Source: Pelecanus crispus
Taxonomy: Eukaryota; Chordata; Aves; Pelecaniformes; Pelecanidae
Reading direction: 5' to 3'
DNA: 64,000 nt
Assembly: GCF_030463565.1 (NCBI RefSeq)
Contig: NC_134649.1
Span: 2,615,501-2,679,500, forward strand
A program made the translations under genes and the position numbers. Positions 1 through 13,800 of the stretch are shown in pieces; position 1 is the stretch's first letter, and each line of letters opens with the position of its first letter. The notes beneath the pieces were generated by a model that made no database searches, was not told where the DNA came from, and was given only the letters and a program-made list of their open reading frames with translations.

Positions 1-3000
1 GTTATTAAATATTATGCTTTTGTATGTACAAGAGACAAGCCCCAAGCAGCCAGAAAGGAATTGAGGAACCCCATTTCAGCACTAAAGTTTCATCTTATCC
101 CAGATTTACAAATAAAACCAGGTGTAAAGGAACCAAGCAGCTGGGCTAGGCTTGCCCAGCAAGCCACAGTGAGAGGCAAGGAGGGAACGAGGCATCCTGC
201 CTCCAGCATGGCTTGGGTCTTGCTCCACGTGAGCAGAAACTGCCAAAGGAGATGCAACCGCTTGTGCAAGCAAAGGGCCAAGATCCAGCCCATGTAAAGG
301 ACACCATTGCTGCCTGTAGAGATGGGTTTTCTCTGCCGGGATGTGGGTTACAGGTTTCCAGCCTGTTTATTAGTAGTGTGCAGGCATAGCTCTCTGCTGG
401 TGCCCCACAAAAGCCTACAGAAAATGTAAAGTTATATTAGTAACCAAAAGAGACTTTAATTTTTTTTTTTAAACAACCATCTATCTGTAGTAATGGAAAA
501 GAGTCTGCCATGAGACTAGTGTCCAGGTCTGACACCAACACCTGATTACACAGCCAGACACAAAGAGAAGCCAGTGACAGCAGAGAGAAGACACAGGTCC
601 ATGGTCCACAATCCTGCTCCCAACTCACTCACAAGATGCCCGAAGCTGACAGAAATCCACAGTCAAGTGGGGAAACTCCACAGCTGACGAGCAAGCAAGA
701 GGGAGCCTGAACTGCTCAGCAGTTCAAGAGGGAGCTTTTCATTTTCATGCTCTAAATTAAGTCATCAGGTTTGGTTATTTTTGAGATGGAAGGTATGATC
801 TTCCTTTCTAAATATACACGTGGAAGGCTGCCAGGGGGAACGTGGGCCTCCAAAACCAACAGGCAATTCAGCTTTCAGGAGAAGAGAAGCCCTCAGAGAC
901 CTCGGGAGCCATTTGAAAGGTCTTTTTTCACAGCAGGGAGAGGAGCTCAGTAGGCTTTGCAGATGGGGAGAGCCTACAGTTCTGATGCAAACTGAAAAGC
1001 GACAGAGCCTTCAAAGCAGAGAAGACGTGTGTAAGCAGAGCAGCCCTGCAGTTCAAACAAGCCACAGCACTCTTGATTCAACAGCCTCCCGTTAATGAGC
1101 AGGACAGCGCCCCGAGGAGAAAGCAAGGAGCTGACAATACTCATTGTGCCTCTGGATCGCTCTCACACCTTTGACTGAATTAGCTCAGCTCGTTTTAAAC
1201 CTGTTTATGGCCAGACCACAACATTGCAGTTGTCATTAGCTACCCAGGGGTACAGGACCCATCTGACAGGCGCTCCAGATTGCGACAAAACCTGCTGGGG
1301 CTTTGCTGGAGGAAGGCTCAGGCTCCTCGCAAGGGCGGGACGCCTTGAAGCCAGTGCAAACACCCACAGTGGCATTGCCCACATCCTGGGACCCACAATA
1401 CGAGGGGCGAGGTAGTGCCATGGGCACTGTAGGAAGCCCTACAAAGCAAAACCCCCAACTATTTCCTTCTCCCATCAACCCTAAAGAGTGATTAGATTAA
1501 CTAAGGGAAGGTGCACTAATGCCACTGGGGCACCAGTAACCACCCGGGACACCAGAATGCTCCAGACTTCCATGCACCAGAGGCAAAGATAAAACCCTCA
1601 ACAAGGAACCAGTCTCACACACACAAGTGTGGCATCAGCCCACAGGACAGGAGCTCCCTCCAAAGCACACCAGCAGCTCTGAACAAGGGTTTTCAAGTTT
1701 CATAAGAATTCCAGCTTCCAAAAGCATTGCTTCTCTGCCTTTTGCCCTGAAAACCCAAGATTTCCAAATGTTGAGTAGTTCTAAGTTTTCCACTGGGGAT
1801 CAAAAAGCATTTAAGGGGGAAAAAAAAACCCTGGGGAGGATTATTCAAAAAAGCATTTTGATGGGTTGGGGAAAGTAACCTGCAACACTTATGCCAGGTG
1901 GAGAATTGGCTCAATGTTCAAAACCAAGGTTTTAGGAGTTGCTAAATTTAAGAAAACACCTTGTTAGAACTTATATAGGCAATTGATTAAATCACAGAAT
2001 CTGACACTATGGAAAAAAGTTAATGCTTGAGGGGGAGGGGAAGAACAACTTTTTTTTCAAATGCAAATATAACAGGCTGATTTCTGGCACAGATTTTTTT
2101 TTTTTTAAACCTGCACTGTTTGTTCTGCAGCACAGACCAGGGAAACCTGGTTTCAGCTCAGAGCTCATGTTTACAGCATAGTCACCAAGCCTTGGAAGGG
2201 GATGTCTAGAGCCATGGGATGCCATCCCATCAGGCACAGTGCAAACTGGGGCCGTGTAACAAGAGCAGCCTGATGGCCTCAAAAGAGCAAAACCACACTT
2301 GCTTGGATTAGTGCTTCGGAACCAGTTTTGCAAGTGCAATGACTTCTGAATAAGTGTCTAAAATTTTCACTGGAGCCATAACAAAGTCAACCTAAGTCAT
2401 TTCAACAGGCTTTTCCCAGTTGTAAAGATAGGCTCACCTGTGTTTTACAGGGGAAGGAACCTACTGGGGGAGATGCAAGTTAAAAGAGCAATACCCATGA
2501 ATTTTAAAGTCATCTGCACTGCCTTTTATCTACGTGTTGCTGAAAACATGAACAGGATCGTGGCAAATCAGGTCATTTCACACCACAGAGCCATAAAAGA
2601 CCTCTCTGGGTCTTGCTGCTCTGGTTAAAGATGGCTTGGGCAGAGCCCCGCTCGCAGACAGGCAACCCACCAGCCCTTCCCAGCAGCCTTCCCCATGCTA
2701 ATCAGGAACAGCCCTATCCGACCTGGAGACTAAAACCAGTCCCCACTGTTGCTTTGCTGAACAAGCAAAACCCATCAGCAGGTTTCAAGTGAATTTTTCT
2801 TCTTTCCTATCGGGCTGGATCTAATTAAGAAAGGAACAGCACCACCAGAAAGGCTAAAATTAAACTGTCCCTTCAATTAGTGAAACATTGCTGGCAGGAA
2901 AGCAGGACCTCTGGGCTGGTGGCTTGCTGTCTGTGTCTTTGACTTGGCTTTCCAGGAGCACCAGGCGCTCCCTTGCCTTCAGACCCCGCTTGGTATTTGG

Positions 3001-4565
3001 ATGCTAATTTAATTAAATCAGGGTTTCAGCAACAAAATAGGCCACTTTCTGGAAGTCACAGGGCACAGGCTGACCAGTACTGTGGTCACTGTCCTAAAGC
3101 CAGAGCTGCTCCACATCCAAGAGATGGAGGTAAAACAAGATTGCTGGCCATGCTGGTGCCCCCCAGCATCCTGAGCTTCCACCACGAAGGAGGGAAAAGG
3201 GTCAGCCTGGACCCAAACTAATACCTTCTGCCTTCCCCCATAAAGGAACCTACCAACCAGCCTACATTAAGCCAAAGGAGGGATGCTCTCACACTAAGAT
3301 CCATCGAGATTTCACCCAAACCCACTACAATCATGACAAGAAGATTATCAGGTTTAATTACTAGCTGCTGGATTTGGCTGTTGCTGCCAACTCCTCAGTG
3401 CAATACCACATACAGAAAAGTCCATCTCTGAGCACGAATATGCTCAGGAACATCAAAAGACTTGGAGATGCCGCCTGGGGAAACCAGGTATTCTGATGCA
3501 AATACATCCAGCCCCATTACCCGGAGCTCAAAAGCAAGGCTCAACCAGAAATACAGCTTCTTCAGACAGGGATCCATTGCAACATCCAGTCTTTCCTGCT
3601 TCTAATGAGATCTGGAATTGCCCTGAAAGAGCCTTTCTGAAGATCGTTCAGAAGACCTGTTTTTAGACTTCTCCACCTCTCTGCACACAGAAGGTCACAG
3701 GTCAGGAGGCAGTGACAGTCCCATCACCTTCAGATGTCTCCTACCTTGTGACAAGGATGTCACAGGAACCACACAGGGATCATAAAATTCAAAGTTATCA
3801 CCTTCATTTTACATTCCCTTGAAACGAAGTGACTTGCCTGAAGCAGGATTACAGAACATGACCCACTAGTTCCCAGTTTACCATACTGGGACGTGGCAGA
3901 CTCCAGATTTCCTATCACAAATCAGCAGCTTCCCCCACCCCTGCTGCAAAAAAAGCCTCTGCTCAGTGTTTCAAAATGAATGACTTCCATGACGAACATG
4001 TCCATTTTTCACTAAAAAAAATTCTCCCAAAAACCTGCAAGATTTATAAAAAGTGGACCCAAGCAACAGTAAGAGAAGAGTCCACTCCTGTGCTCTGTTA
4101 ACGGGGTGTTAAATTATCTCAATTACATGTGTTGCAATGTCACATATTTAGCTCTGTAACGAGCAGTAAAATCTTGGCATTGCTTTTGGCCAAAGACAAT
4201 TGCTTATCAAATGCAGTGCCAGAGAAAAATGATAACTATTTCCTAATGCATTAGAGGAATTTTGCACTAGATACAGAGCTTCATTAGCCAGAGACAAATC
4301 CTTTGTGATTGCATGGTTTTAATCCATGTGGGGTCTAAGCCGGCACTGCGAGAGCACGCTGTGGCAGGGAGGTCTGCAGAAAGAGGCTCTTGTTGAAACC
4401 AAGATGAACAGAGCACATGCACTGATGCATGTTAATTTCCTCGTGCTGCTTTTTATTATTATTTATTTAGAAAGCTTGCTTTCTACATTTAATGAGCTGC
4501 AAAGAGGGAACATCAGCAGCACAGAAAGGATTTGTAAGCGTTCATTCCACTATGTGAAAGATTTA

Positions 4566-4700
4566 CAGAATCATAGAATCATTTAGGTTGGAAAAGACCC
4601 TTAAGATTGTTGAGTCCAACCGGTAACCCGACACTACCACCAAGTCCACCGACACTACCACCAAGTCCACCGACACTACCACCAAGTCCACCACTTTGGC
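4566..4700 (-). mobile_element. CR1 LINE 3'-end fragment
   Basis: AGAATCATAGAATCATTTAG followed by gttggaaaagacccttaaga and a ttgagtccaaccggtaacc segment is the reverse complement of the classic CR1 3' end. The fragment is only about 135 bases and carries an internal 3 x 21 bp expansion (4629-4691). It ends near the caccactttgg sequence, beyond which no CR1 similarity is seen. Confidence 0.9.
4629..4691 (+). repeat. 21-bp minisatellite, three identical copies, inside CR1
   Basis: The unit CGACACTACCACCAAGTCCA plus C occurs three times without a mismatch. It lies at 4629-4649, 4650-4670 and 4671-4691, replacing the single accnnnccaagtccac segment expected in a CR1 3' end. Confidence 0.95.
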
Positions 4701-7700
4701 AAGAAGAGCAGCTGCAGGGAGAATCAGCAAAGCTGGGATGGGAGTCCCAGGTGTGGCTGCCTCCAGCCCACAGCGGCCGGACACTGCACCCTGGGCGAGC
4801 ACAGCAATCCTGCAGCACCAACCAAGCACAACCCTACCCCTCCAAGCACCATACCCACCTGCAAAAGCAGGACTAAAGATGATCTGCTACCCTGAACAAC
4901 ATCCAGATCTTTGATAGATACATGACACATCAGTTTATCCTGTTTGGAGAGCCAGGAGGACTGCAACAGCAGGATTACTCCAAGTCACACAGGCAATCTC
5001 AGATTTAGGTTACTGGCTTGTTTCAGCCTGGTTTGGAAATCCTGCAGCGACAGCTACAGCCTCCCCCAGCACTTCAGCAGCTCCACATCCCAGCCCTGCT
5101 GGAACCTGGATGAGAAGAGCCTGCACTGAACGGAAAAATAACAGGGGGGAGGAAGAAAGTTAGCTGAACTTTCTTTAACCCCAGAAAGAGTGCAAAGGGA
5201 TTTCTTATTTTCTTCCCTCTGGTTTGTCCATCCCTAATTAGTATCTCAGAAAGCCATGTCAGTATTTCGTAACCCTGCTAGAACAGGGAGGCTCAGCCAG
5301 GATTAGCTTGGTGTTGCAGAAATTTATAATTTACACTCCATCCTCCCAGCACTTCTCCCAGGCCAGACCACGGGGTGTGCCAGAGGCCAAACTGCCAGAC
5401 ATCAAAGCACACTTTGGCCCAAACAGTCCTAAAAAGGTGACTGAAACAGGATCTTCCGGGAGCTGGAGCACCCTGGCCTGAAGCCAGCTCAAGGAACATG
5501 CTGGATTGTACCAACCACAGAGGTATGAGGACTTTGCCATCCAAGGTTGGCCCACAAATGAGATAAAGGACAACTATTGCTAGCAGCTTCCAGTGGGGAC
5601 AGTTCTCCAAAGTTCTTTTCCGTTTCTCAAGGGTGAGAAGCTCAGCTTTGGAGGTTGCATCTACCCAAGGCACAGCTTCTATAGATGCAAGAGACTGAGG
5701 TGGAACAGGAAGGATGCAACCTGCTCCCTCCCAAAACTGTGGGGCTAGCAGCTGGTTTGGGGGAATGCGAGTACTTCTGCCATCAACTACTAGAAAGCAG
5801 GATTTCTACCTAGAGTAGATATTTATAGGTGTTTCCCAGGAGTGCTGTGGCAGGGAACCACAGACACAGTCTGTAAGTCTGGGGAAGACTGAAGAAAGTT
5901 TAGTTGCATTCAGGCTTTAAGGACTCTTTACTGGAAATGGGCATGTCAGGATTAGTTACGAATAACAACCAATTTAAACCAAAAACATGAGAAATCCTAG
6001 ACTTGCCATTAAATATTTACAACAGAAGTCAGATCTAATAGCTACACTCAACCAGTTCAGGGAACAAAATCAGCACTAAATGATCTGTTACCCAATCAAG
6101 AGCATTAAATAAAAATGCCATGACTTACTAACAAGCCAAAGTATGAGACTGCTCACACAGAAACCTTGCTGTTCTCTTGAATCAAAGCACTTGAAAGCAA
6201 TCTTGTCAATTCACCAATTCCTCCCACTCACAGGCTACCAAGACCTGGCCAGTACATGCCTTTGTGGATGGCAAAAGTTTTTAGACCAGATGTTGTCAAC
6301 CAGCATAGCTCCACTGGGTTCATCTTCAGAGGAACACCACTGCTTTGCAACCCATAGCATCTGGCTCGCTGGGACTTCCTACTGACCAGAAGGCTGCAAG
6401 AGGTGTCCTTAATATATATCACACCTCCCAGAGTCCACCCACCACAACAGGACTCACGGATCACTTCTGGAGAAGTGCAGTCATTAACAGCTAGAGGAGG
6501 GGTCTCTGTGGGAGGGATTTACTCCAAGGTCGACATCCTTTCTGATAACATGTTCCAGTTTCCTTTTTCCTATTAACATCTGGGGTATATTTTTAGGTAG
6601 CCAATTTAGCTAAGCGATTCCATGTATGTTACTGCAGCATCATTTTTTCAAGCCCTAGCACTTGCTGTGTGCGCTCAAAGAGTGCAGAGAAACCCTTCTT
6701 CTGGAAAGCAGTGAGAAACGGTCCCCAGCACATTATAAAGCTGAACAAGGAGTCGCTAACACGTGAAGAAACAGGAAAAATGAATATAACTTTGAATAAA
6801 GTGGTGCAACAGCTCTGGAAAAACACAAGCAAAAATTATCCAGTTTGTATAAGATATTCCAAACCCGGGTGTTAGTCCATCATGTTTTGTATTAAATGCA
6901 GATGTATATCATCTTCTCATCAAAGAGAAGTGGCTGTAGTTGTTACGGTCGGCCAGCTGGTTTTAAGCTCGCCTTTTCCCCGTAGTGTAATATATCCCGT
7001 GCTCATTGGAGCTTACGTCCCATGGAATATCTTTGCAATTTGTAACCAGCACACCATACGGCTCAGCTGTAATTTCATAAATCACCCTGGAGCCTCCGTT
7101 TAATAATAAATCTTCTGATAGCGCTGGATTGCAAGGGACCAAAAGAAGGTCTGAGAGGGAATTTTTTTGCCTTTCAAAGAGAAAAAGATATGCAAAGACA
7201 TTTGCAAAATCCACAAGGGGTCAGTGTCTTGGCAGAAATCCTCCTTAAACATTGAGGAGCACAAGCATGGTCTCAGCTCCAGGATGTTTTTAATACTCCA
7301 AGACAAGGGTAGGATTTGTTGGGGAAAGAGGTTGATTTTGATGTTTCTCCTTCCCTCTTTTTTTAATGAGAAAAAAAAGCAACTCAAGCAGCAATTCTGC
7401 TTTGCTGCACTATTTTTCTGCTTGCTTCAGCACAAGTAACCTCTTAGGAGTGGGAGCAACAAGCCAGAGCCCCAAAAGGGGATGCTGACCTTGGACCTTC
7501 ATTGCTCAACCAGAATGGATGTTTGGGCCAGGGAGGGGGCTCAGCACCACCAGCCTTCCCATAGGCACTTCCCAGTGCTCAGAAACATCCTCCATGGTGG
7601 CAGAGCAATGCCACAAAGGGACAGCAAGATCACAGCCCCTTGGGTTCACCCAGTCCCTCAACACTGGTGTAACTCCATGGTGAGCTCAGGGCTGGCTGCT

Positions 7701-9238
7701 GGTGCCCTGGTGCTTCCCAGTTTGGTGGTGTCACCTCCACTGTGCCCGGGGACACCAGCCCAGCCTGGACATGAATCAGGATGGGGCAACACGAGGCTGC
7801 CCAGCAAAGTGGCAGTGGATCAGTGACAACCCAAGTCTACCAAACCACAGCCCAAACCCACACCTGGCCCGTGGTGCAGTGAACTTGTGTACACGCAATG
7901 CCTTGCGGCACCACGCACAGCTTGAAATGAGTATCAGCCTCTGAGTCCTCCCGCTCCTTGATCCACCTGAGGGGTATGTTACCAACAGCAGGTCTGGCAA
8001 AGGAAGGAACAGAACATTTCCCAGCTCATCTCAAAACAATAATCCCAGAGGTGTTTTTAAAACAAGGGAACAGCTTGTTCAACGTTGCTCTGGTAGTCTT
8101 CGTTCACAATCGTGTAAGTAGGCTGAGCTTTGAAAGTCCATCTGCTGCATTTCCCTATACCATTTTCCCGCCCACATGGAGGATCACAGGATTGTTTTGC
8201 AGATGTTTTCTGTTGACTCAAGGACTGCTGCTCCAAGAGGTGATGTCCAGAGGCTTTATGAGCCTTTACTTTGTTTCCCTTTCTCTGATGCATTGTACCG
8301 AATCAGCTCAAACACACAAAAGAGGGGTTTTTCATGGGGGAGTGTAGGTTGGTGAGAGAGGGAGGACTGCCCACGTCTTACTCGAGGAGCAGCTCTGACC
8401 TCCCACCTCCCCCTCCACACACCATCACTTGTCTTGAAGGAAACACATTTCACATCACATTAAAAACCTACCTCACAGCTTTCTTCTATATTTAATAAAC
8501 CAAAGCTTATCAACATTAAGCTGATATCGAAAACCTTCTGGAGATCCCACCTCAGCTTGCCTAGTTTCAGAGTAAAAAGGTACAACCACCTTGACCAACT
8601 CCAAAATCATTGCACAGCCCCTTTTTATATTGCTTGATACCAGTTCACATGCACATTTTCATGAGATATTTACTAATGCAAGAATTCAAGGGCATGGCTA
8701 TCAGGTTTTTTTTCTTTAAGGAAAAGAAATATTGAGGTCAGTTCTCATCAGGGCACCACACACTCAGTTGTTGAGAGGCTTCCTGCCCAAGTTACTACAC
8801 ATGCACTGCAATTTAATAGCTCCCACATACCAACAGCAGCAAAAATACTGCTTATTTAAGGACTGCCTCCTGAACCCAGCACAGGTTTGACCCAGTCAGG
8901 TGATGTGTCAGTTTTCAGGGATTGATAGAACTGGGAAGCAGAGAGGAAGAATAAAGTCTCCCGTCATTTTCCCATGGATGGAAGGCTGCACTCCGGCAGA
9001 GAAATTCTCCCTATGGGAACTGCTGGAGATTTATGTGCAGGACACCAGTGGCACTTTTGCACTTTGTGCCCATAGAAGGGCTGAGCATGCGTGCAGGGAG
9101 GGGGAAACCCATGTAAGGACATGACACCAGTCCCCAAAACCCCCAGGTGCAGAGGAAGACACTCTCAGGCCCCAAAGGAGCCAAGCTCTGGCAGTGGCTT
9201 GCACTGAGTGAAGGACCTGGGCACAAGCAGCAGGCCAT

Positions 9239-9274
9239 AAAGTTAAACAAGCTTAAAACTTGTTTTTAAACTTA
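9239..9274 (+). repeat. Imperfect AT-rich inverted repeat
   Basis: GTTAAACAAG followed by a short cttaaaa spacer and CTTGTTTTTAAAC gives a stem of about ten pairs with a two-base bulge. A further partial copy (CTTAACAAGC) follows directly. It is intergenic and of unknown meaning. Confidence 0.6.
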
Positions 9275-10875
9275 ACAAGCATAAAGTTATAAACAGTTAT
9301 TACCAAAGCAAGGTTATTAGGCACTGGCTGCCCAAAATAGAAATAAGTATAGTCATTTTTATTAAACATATAGGCCACTGGAAGTGGAACCTCCATTTTG
9401 CTATCTGTTATCCTGCTTCTTGGAATTTACAATAACTTTACATGCAAGACAGGAGAAACAAGACACCAGCTAACTATGCACAGATCCCACAGAACTTTCT
9501 CCACAGACACAAGGGGAAGAAACAACAAAAGCAGAGAACACTAAAACAATCAGCTGAACTAAAAGAAAATCCCAGCACTTTTTAAAAACATTAAATACTT
9601 TTTGATCAGAAAATGATGGAACTGGAACAATTTGTGAGACTGCAGGCTCTTGGACTAAGCTGTAGGTGAAAACTGCAAAGCTAACCATTTTTCAAACTAA
9701 TCAGGTTCTGACTTGGTTTCTTCATGATTTTTAAAGCAGGAAGGACAGGTAAGAACTCCAGTGCTACAGGAAAAAGGAGTTCTTGGTTCATAAGAGCATT
9801 CTGGGCACCCTTTCTCTGGAGAAGTAATTTGGATGCTTCTTTGAGAGTTCATCCTCCAGTTCACATGTGAAACCCTCCAGATCCAAGTTTGGTGGTGCTA
9901 ACACCTTGCTGATCCAACTCATTCGCTCATCACCATGCACGTGTCAGAGCCTAGTGACAGGTCACACAGCAAGCTGCACCCCAGCCAGACATCCTGCTCC
10001 CAACACCACTGATCCCAGAAGGTACAGGTGGATTTGTCTCCTGCTCTAACCCGTACCTTCATCCTAGATTGTTTCATAGTGTTTGTCTCCAACTTAAAGA
10101 GAAGGAAAGCCTTGCCAATGAACTAAGGCAACATCTCAAGCTGCTGAACCCCTTTCTACTTCCCCTTGCCAAGTATCATAACCCATGGAGGCAGACTCAG
10201 GATGTCAAAGGTGTGTTTTTCCAAGGGACTGGTTCCTTGGCTTGTCCAAGAGGCTCCAACCAGGCGCCTGAGCAGACTGTCACTGGGACTACATGGTCCC
10301 ACAAGGAAACAGCAGAGTTTTCAGAAGTACTTTAGATCAGTGATGTCAAAGGCTCCTTCCAGCCATTTTCCAGAGCAGAGCATAGGTCCTATAGGGGATT
10401 ACTCTGCAAACGCACAACCAACTGGAGGAGGAGGGGAAGGATTAGCCTTTCTGAAATACCAGAAGCAATGACCAGAGGGGAATCTTGTGCAGTTCACCAC
10501 ACACAGCAGAAAGGCAACTCAGCAGGGACTTTCCTGGTGAGAGACATTTTGAGCAAAGCAGAACAGTCTTATTGACCATCTATGTGTAGCTATTCCTCAA
10601 AAAGCTGCAAGTGAAGCAGCTAAAAACCACACCAGCACAGGGAGAGAAGCAAGACGGACATTTTAGAAAGGCATCAAACCCCCAAGGTTAGAGCACTGAA
10701 GGCATTCCCACACACTTAACTTGTTTCACTAGAACTGAGGAAAAACATCTGTAGGAGGAAAAAAGCTTTTTAAAGTTTCCCATACTGAGGGTTCAGCTCC
10801 CAAAGTATGTCACTCCACAGGAAGCCTCCTCCACTTCACAGTGCAGTCAGGACTGGGGGAGCCCCGTGAGCAGCT

Positions 10876-10899
10876 GGGGGGGCCCTGGGCTCCATGGGG
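10876..10899 (+). other. G-quadruplex motif (weaker)
   Basis: A G7 run that can supply two G-triplets, then loops of 4 and 6 bases to runs of G3 and G4. It is intergenic. Confidence 0.5.
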
Positions 10900-13800
10900 C
10901 AGCTTGAAGAAAAGCATCAGGACATGGGTCACTAAAGGATTTCTAAACCATCATATACTTCAGTTTCCAGCTTTACCTATTCATGAGGCTTCAGAGATTT
11001 GAACTGGAAGAAAGTGAACTGAGCACAAGACAAAAAGATCACTGTGGTTCAAAACAGGGGCTGTTCAAATGAAACTCTTCAAAACAAATCACCTTTAGAG
11101 ACTTCTTTCCATTGACATGGCTGTTCACCTCCACCACCTTTGCCATGAGATTTGGGACTGAAATCCTCCTTGAAAGAGGCCCAACCCCAAAAATTCATGC
11201 ATAGACCATGGTGTCCAGTGGGGCAGAGTAGGTAGAAGCTCTTGAGGCACCATGACTTCTGTTTCCCAGGCAGACACAAAGAGGTTAAGATCCGGAAGAG
11301 ACTGGACATGGACCACACGTGGTCTGAAGATGACAGAAAGGAGGATTCTGCAGAATTCATGTTCTCAGCATAAAAACTAGGGAGTTTCTGCCAAAAACTC
11401 TGATGTATTTTAACTTTTTTCTTGGTCTTTCCAAGGCCAAAGGGCTCTCCATAGGAAAGCAGACCCCTTCGTTGTGAAAACTGTACATATGTGAGCCCAA
11501 AGAGTACGCAAAGACCTCTTCAGAGATGAAGAGAGAGAAGGGCCACTGCAAGGTCCCAGCTGCAGCAGTGCCAAACACATCACGTAGCAAGAGCTTCTCC
11601 TACAGATCCAGCACCAAACCATCGCATCCAGAAATTCACACGCTTGGGAGTTTTAAGAAGTAACAATGGGTTAATTATTGACTCACCAAAGCTATTTTTG
11701 AACAGCTGCTGTGACAGAACTGCAGAAGCTGTTACAGCATCAGCTCCCCTGGACTGATGGTCCCACTCAATCCCCACCATGCAATCTGGACCATCGGCTG
11801 GCTTACAAAGTCCTCAGAAGAAAAACATGCTGAATTCCCCAGCATTTGAATCACGTAAGTGTTTGCCAAGAATAGGCCTCCCTCTTTACAGTTTCATAAT
11901 TCTTCAATCCTTTCAGACTAACTCAGACACCATTTGGGTAATAATTAACTGTTCCCAGCGCTCAGCGCCTGCTCAGTTGAGCTCTGCATGTTCAAGCTTG
12001 GCATACAAGACCTTCAAAATCAACAGCATTGCAAAGTTTATTTCTGTTAATTATGCTATTTTGGAAGGAGAAGAGGAAGGAAAGCAATTTCCAGAGACTA
12101 GCAGGGGTTTTCTTCTCACCCTTCCCCCCCAGCATCCTTCAGGAGAAGGCACTTCACACTCATCGTGTATCTTCCCCAGAAATGGGTTGTGGTTTCAATT
12201 CTGCACCCCAAAAGCAAACACAGTGGCATGTCAGATATCCCTGCTGCCATGGGAGGAGGCACAGTGCATGCTCCACACAAAGCCCTTCAGATGCTGGTGT
12301 TTAACCACAGTCATGGTTCAGTTGGCTCCCCAGAGCAGTTCGCACCACCTGTCTGTAAAGCCTCATGTCCCAGATGTCATCCTCCTGCATGGCAGGACCT
12401 GACTCAGTCCAGTGCCAAGATAAAGAGCATCATCCAGCTTAAAGCATACATCCCAAGTTGGAAGATAATAGAAGGCACAGGTGTTGGATGGAAGAGACAG
12501 TCAGGGACAAGGCCCAGAATCTTCTCCTTCTGAAACCCACAGCCAGGCTGCAAGAGATGCTTCAGGGACTCCTCCCTTCCTCTCCCATCCACATTTTCTC
12601 CCATTGCACATGCTCTTCCCTGTGAGGCAAGGCTGGAGGACATGCTCCAGGGACAGAGCCAGGCTGTGACCTCCTGCCGCTGCAACAGAGTGACACTGCC
12701 ACACAGCCCCCACTGTCCTCCAACACCGCGGTCACACAGGCAGGACATTGAAAATATTTGGTGGCCATTTCATTTGGTTCCTGCCCCACCACAGGTCCCT
12801 GGTGCAGAGGCCCTGGCAACTGAGCAAGTGCCAGTGTCTCCTGTACCACAATCACATACAACATAGCAGTAGCAATGGGTGACCCCATCCTGGCCACATT
12901 GGGAAGCAGGCGACAGGTCAGAGATGCTCTCAATTTATTATTTGAAAAAAATAAATCAAGACAGACATTTCTGGGAGTTTTTTATATGGACAGAATAATC
13001 CCATTTCCTCTTTCCCTTGTGTCACAGGTTGATGTCCACTCTCTACAGGAACTGCGGAAGACCCAGACAGTCCCATCACATATGCCACAGGGCCATCAGA
13101 TTGTCACCCAACCCAAATTGGCAGCTGGAGGGGGCTGAGGTTGCCTGCACCCACAGGGCTGTCACACACAGGGAACTGGGGAAGGAAGGAGCTGGGAAGC
13201 ACCAACAGGCAGATGAGGAACCTCTGAGCAAATGCTTGGCAGCAGCTCTAAAGCAACAGGGAAACCATTAGCTCCAAGGAGCCTTTATTGGGATTGCAGG
13301 CTCGGAGCGGGATGGGGAGATGCCACCGGTCCGTGGGCCCTGGCAGCAGACAGTCTGGCATCCCTGAGACCAGTTCCCACTGCCAGTGGTAAACCCCTGC
13401 CCCCCTCAGATGCGATCATGCAGAACACAATCCCATAAACAGCATCCAGATGTGATTTGGGAGGCTAAATAATAGTGCTTGATCTTCTGACAATAGTGCC
13501 CAGAAGGATTTGGAAAACTGACAAAAAGCTCTGAAGTTTTATGTAATGTGCTAGGACTTGCACAGTGACAGCTCCATCGTCTCTGTCCCACCCGGCTAAG
13601 GGGCTGAGCACCCTTCCCACACCCAGAGGTGCTGCTGTGTAAAGAAATACAAGCCTAAAACTTGCAGACATCTCACACCATGCATTCGGGCATCGGGAAG
13701 CTTGGTGCTGCTCTGCTGTTTATCTCGGTCTCACTGATCTAGAATTCACTGATGTTACCCAAGGAAGACTGCACTTCAGACGTTTCTTTTGTGTCCTGGT

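Noticed and set aside
10259..10276. GGCGCC followed after five bases by AGAC, resembling a BMP-responsive SMAD site
   Set aside because: The SMAD half-site is in the wrong orientation relative to the GC-rich half for the standard GGCGCC-N5-GTCT element.
11779..12402. 207-codon open frame on the plus strand downstream of SMAD6
   Set aside because: No similarity recognised, and two other frames are also open across part of it; no promoter or splice pattern.
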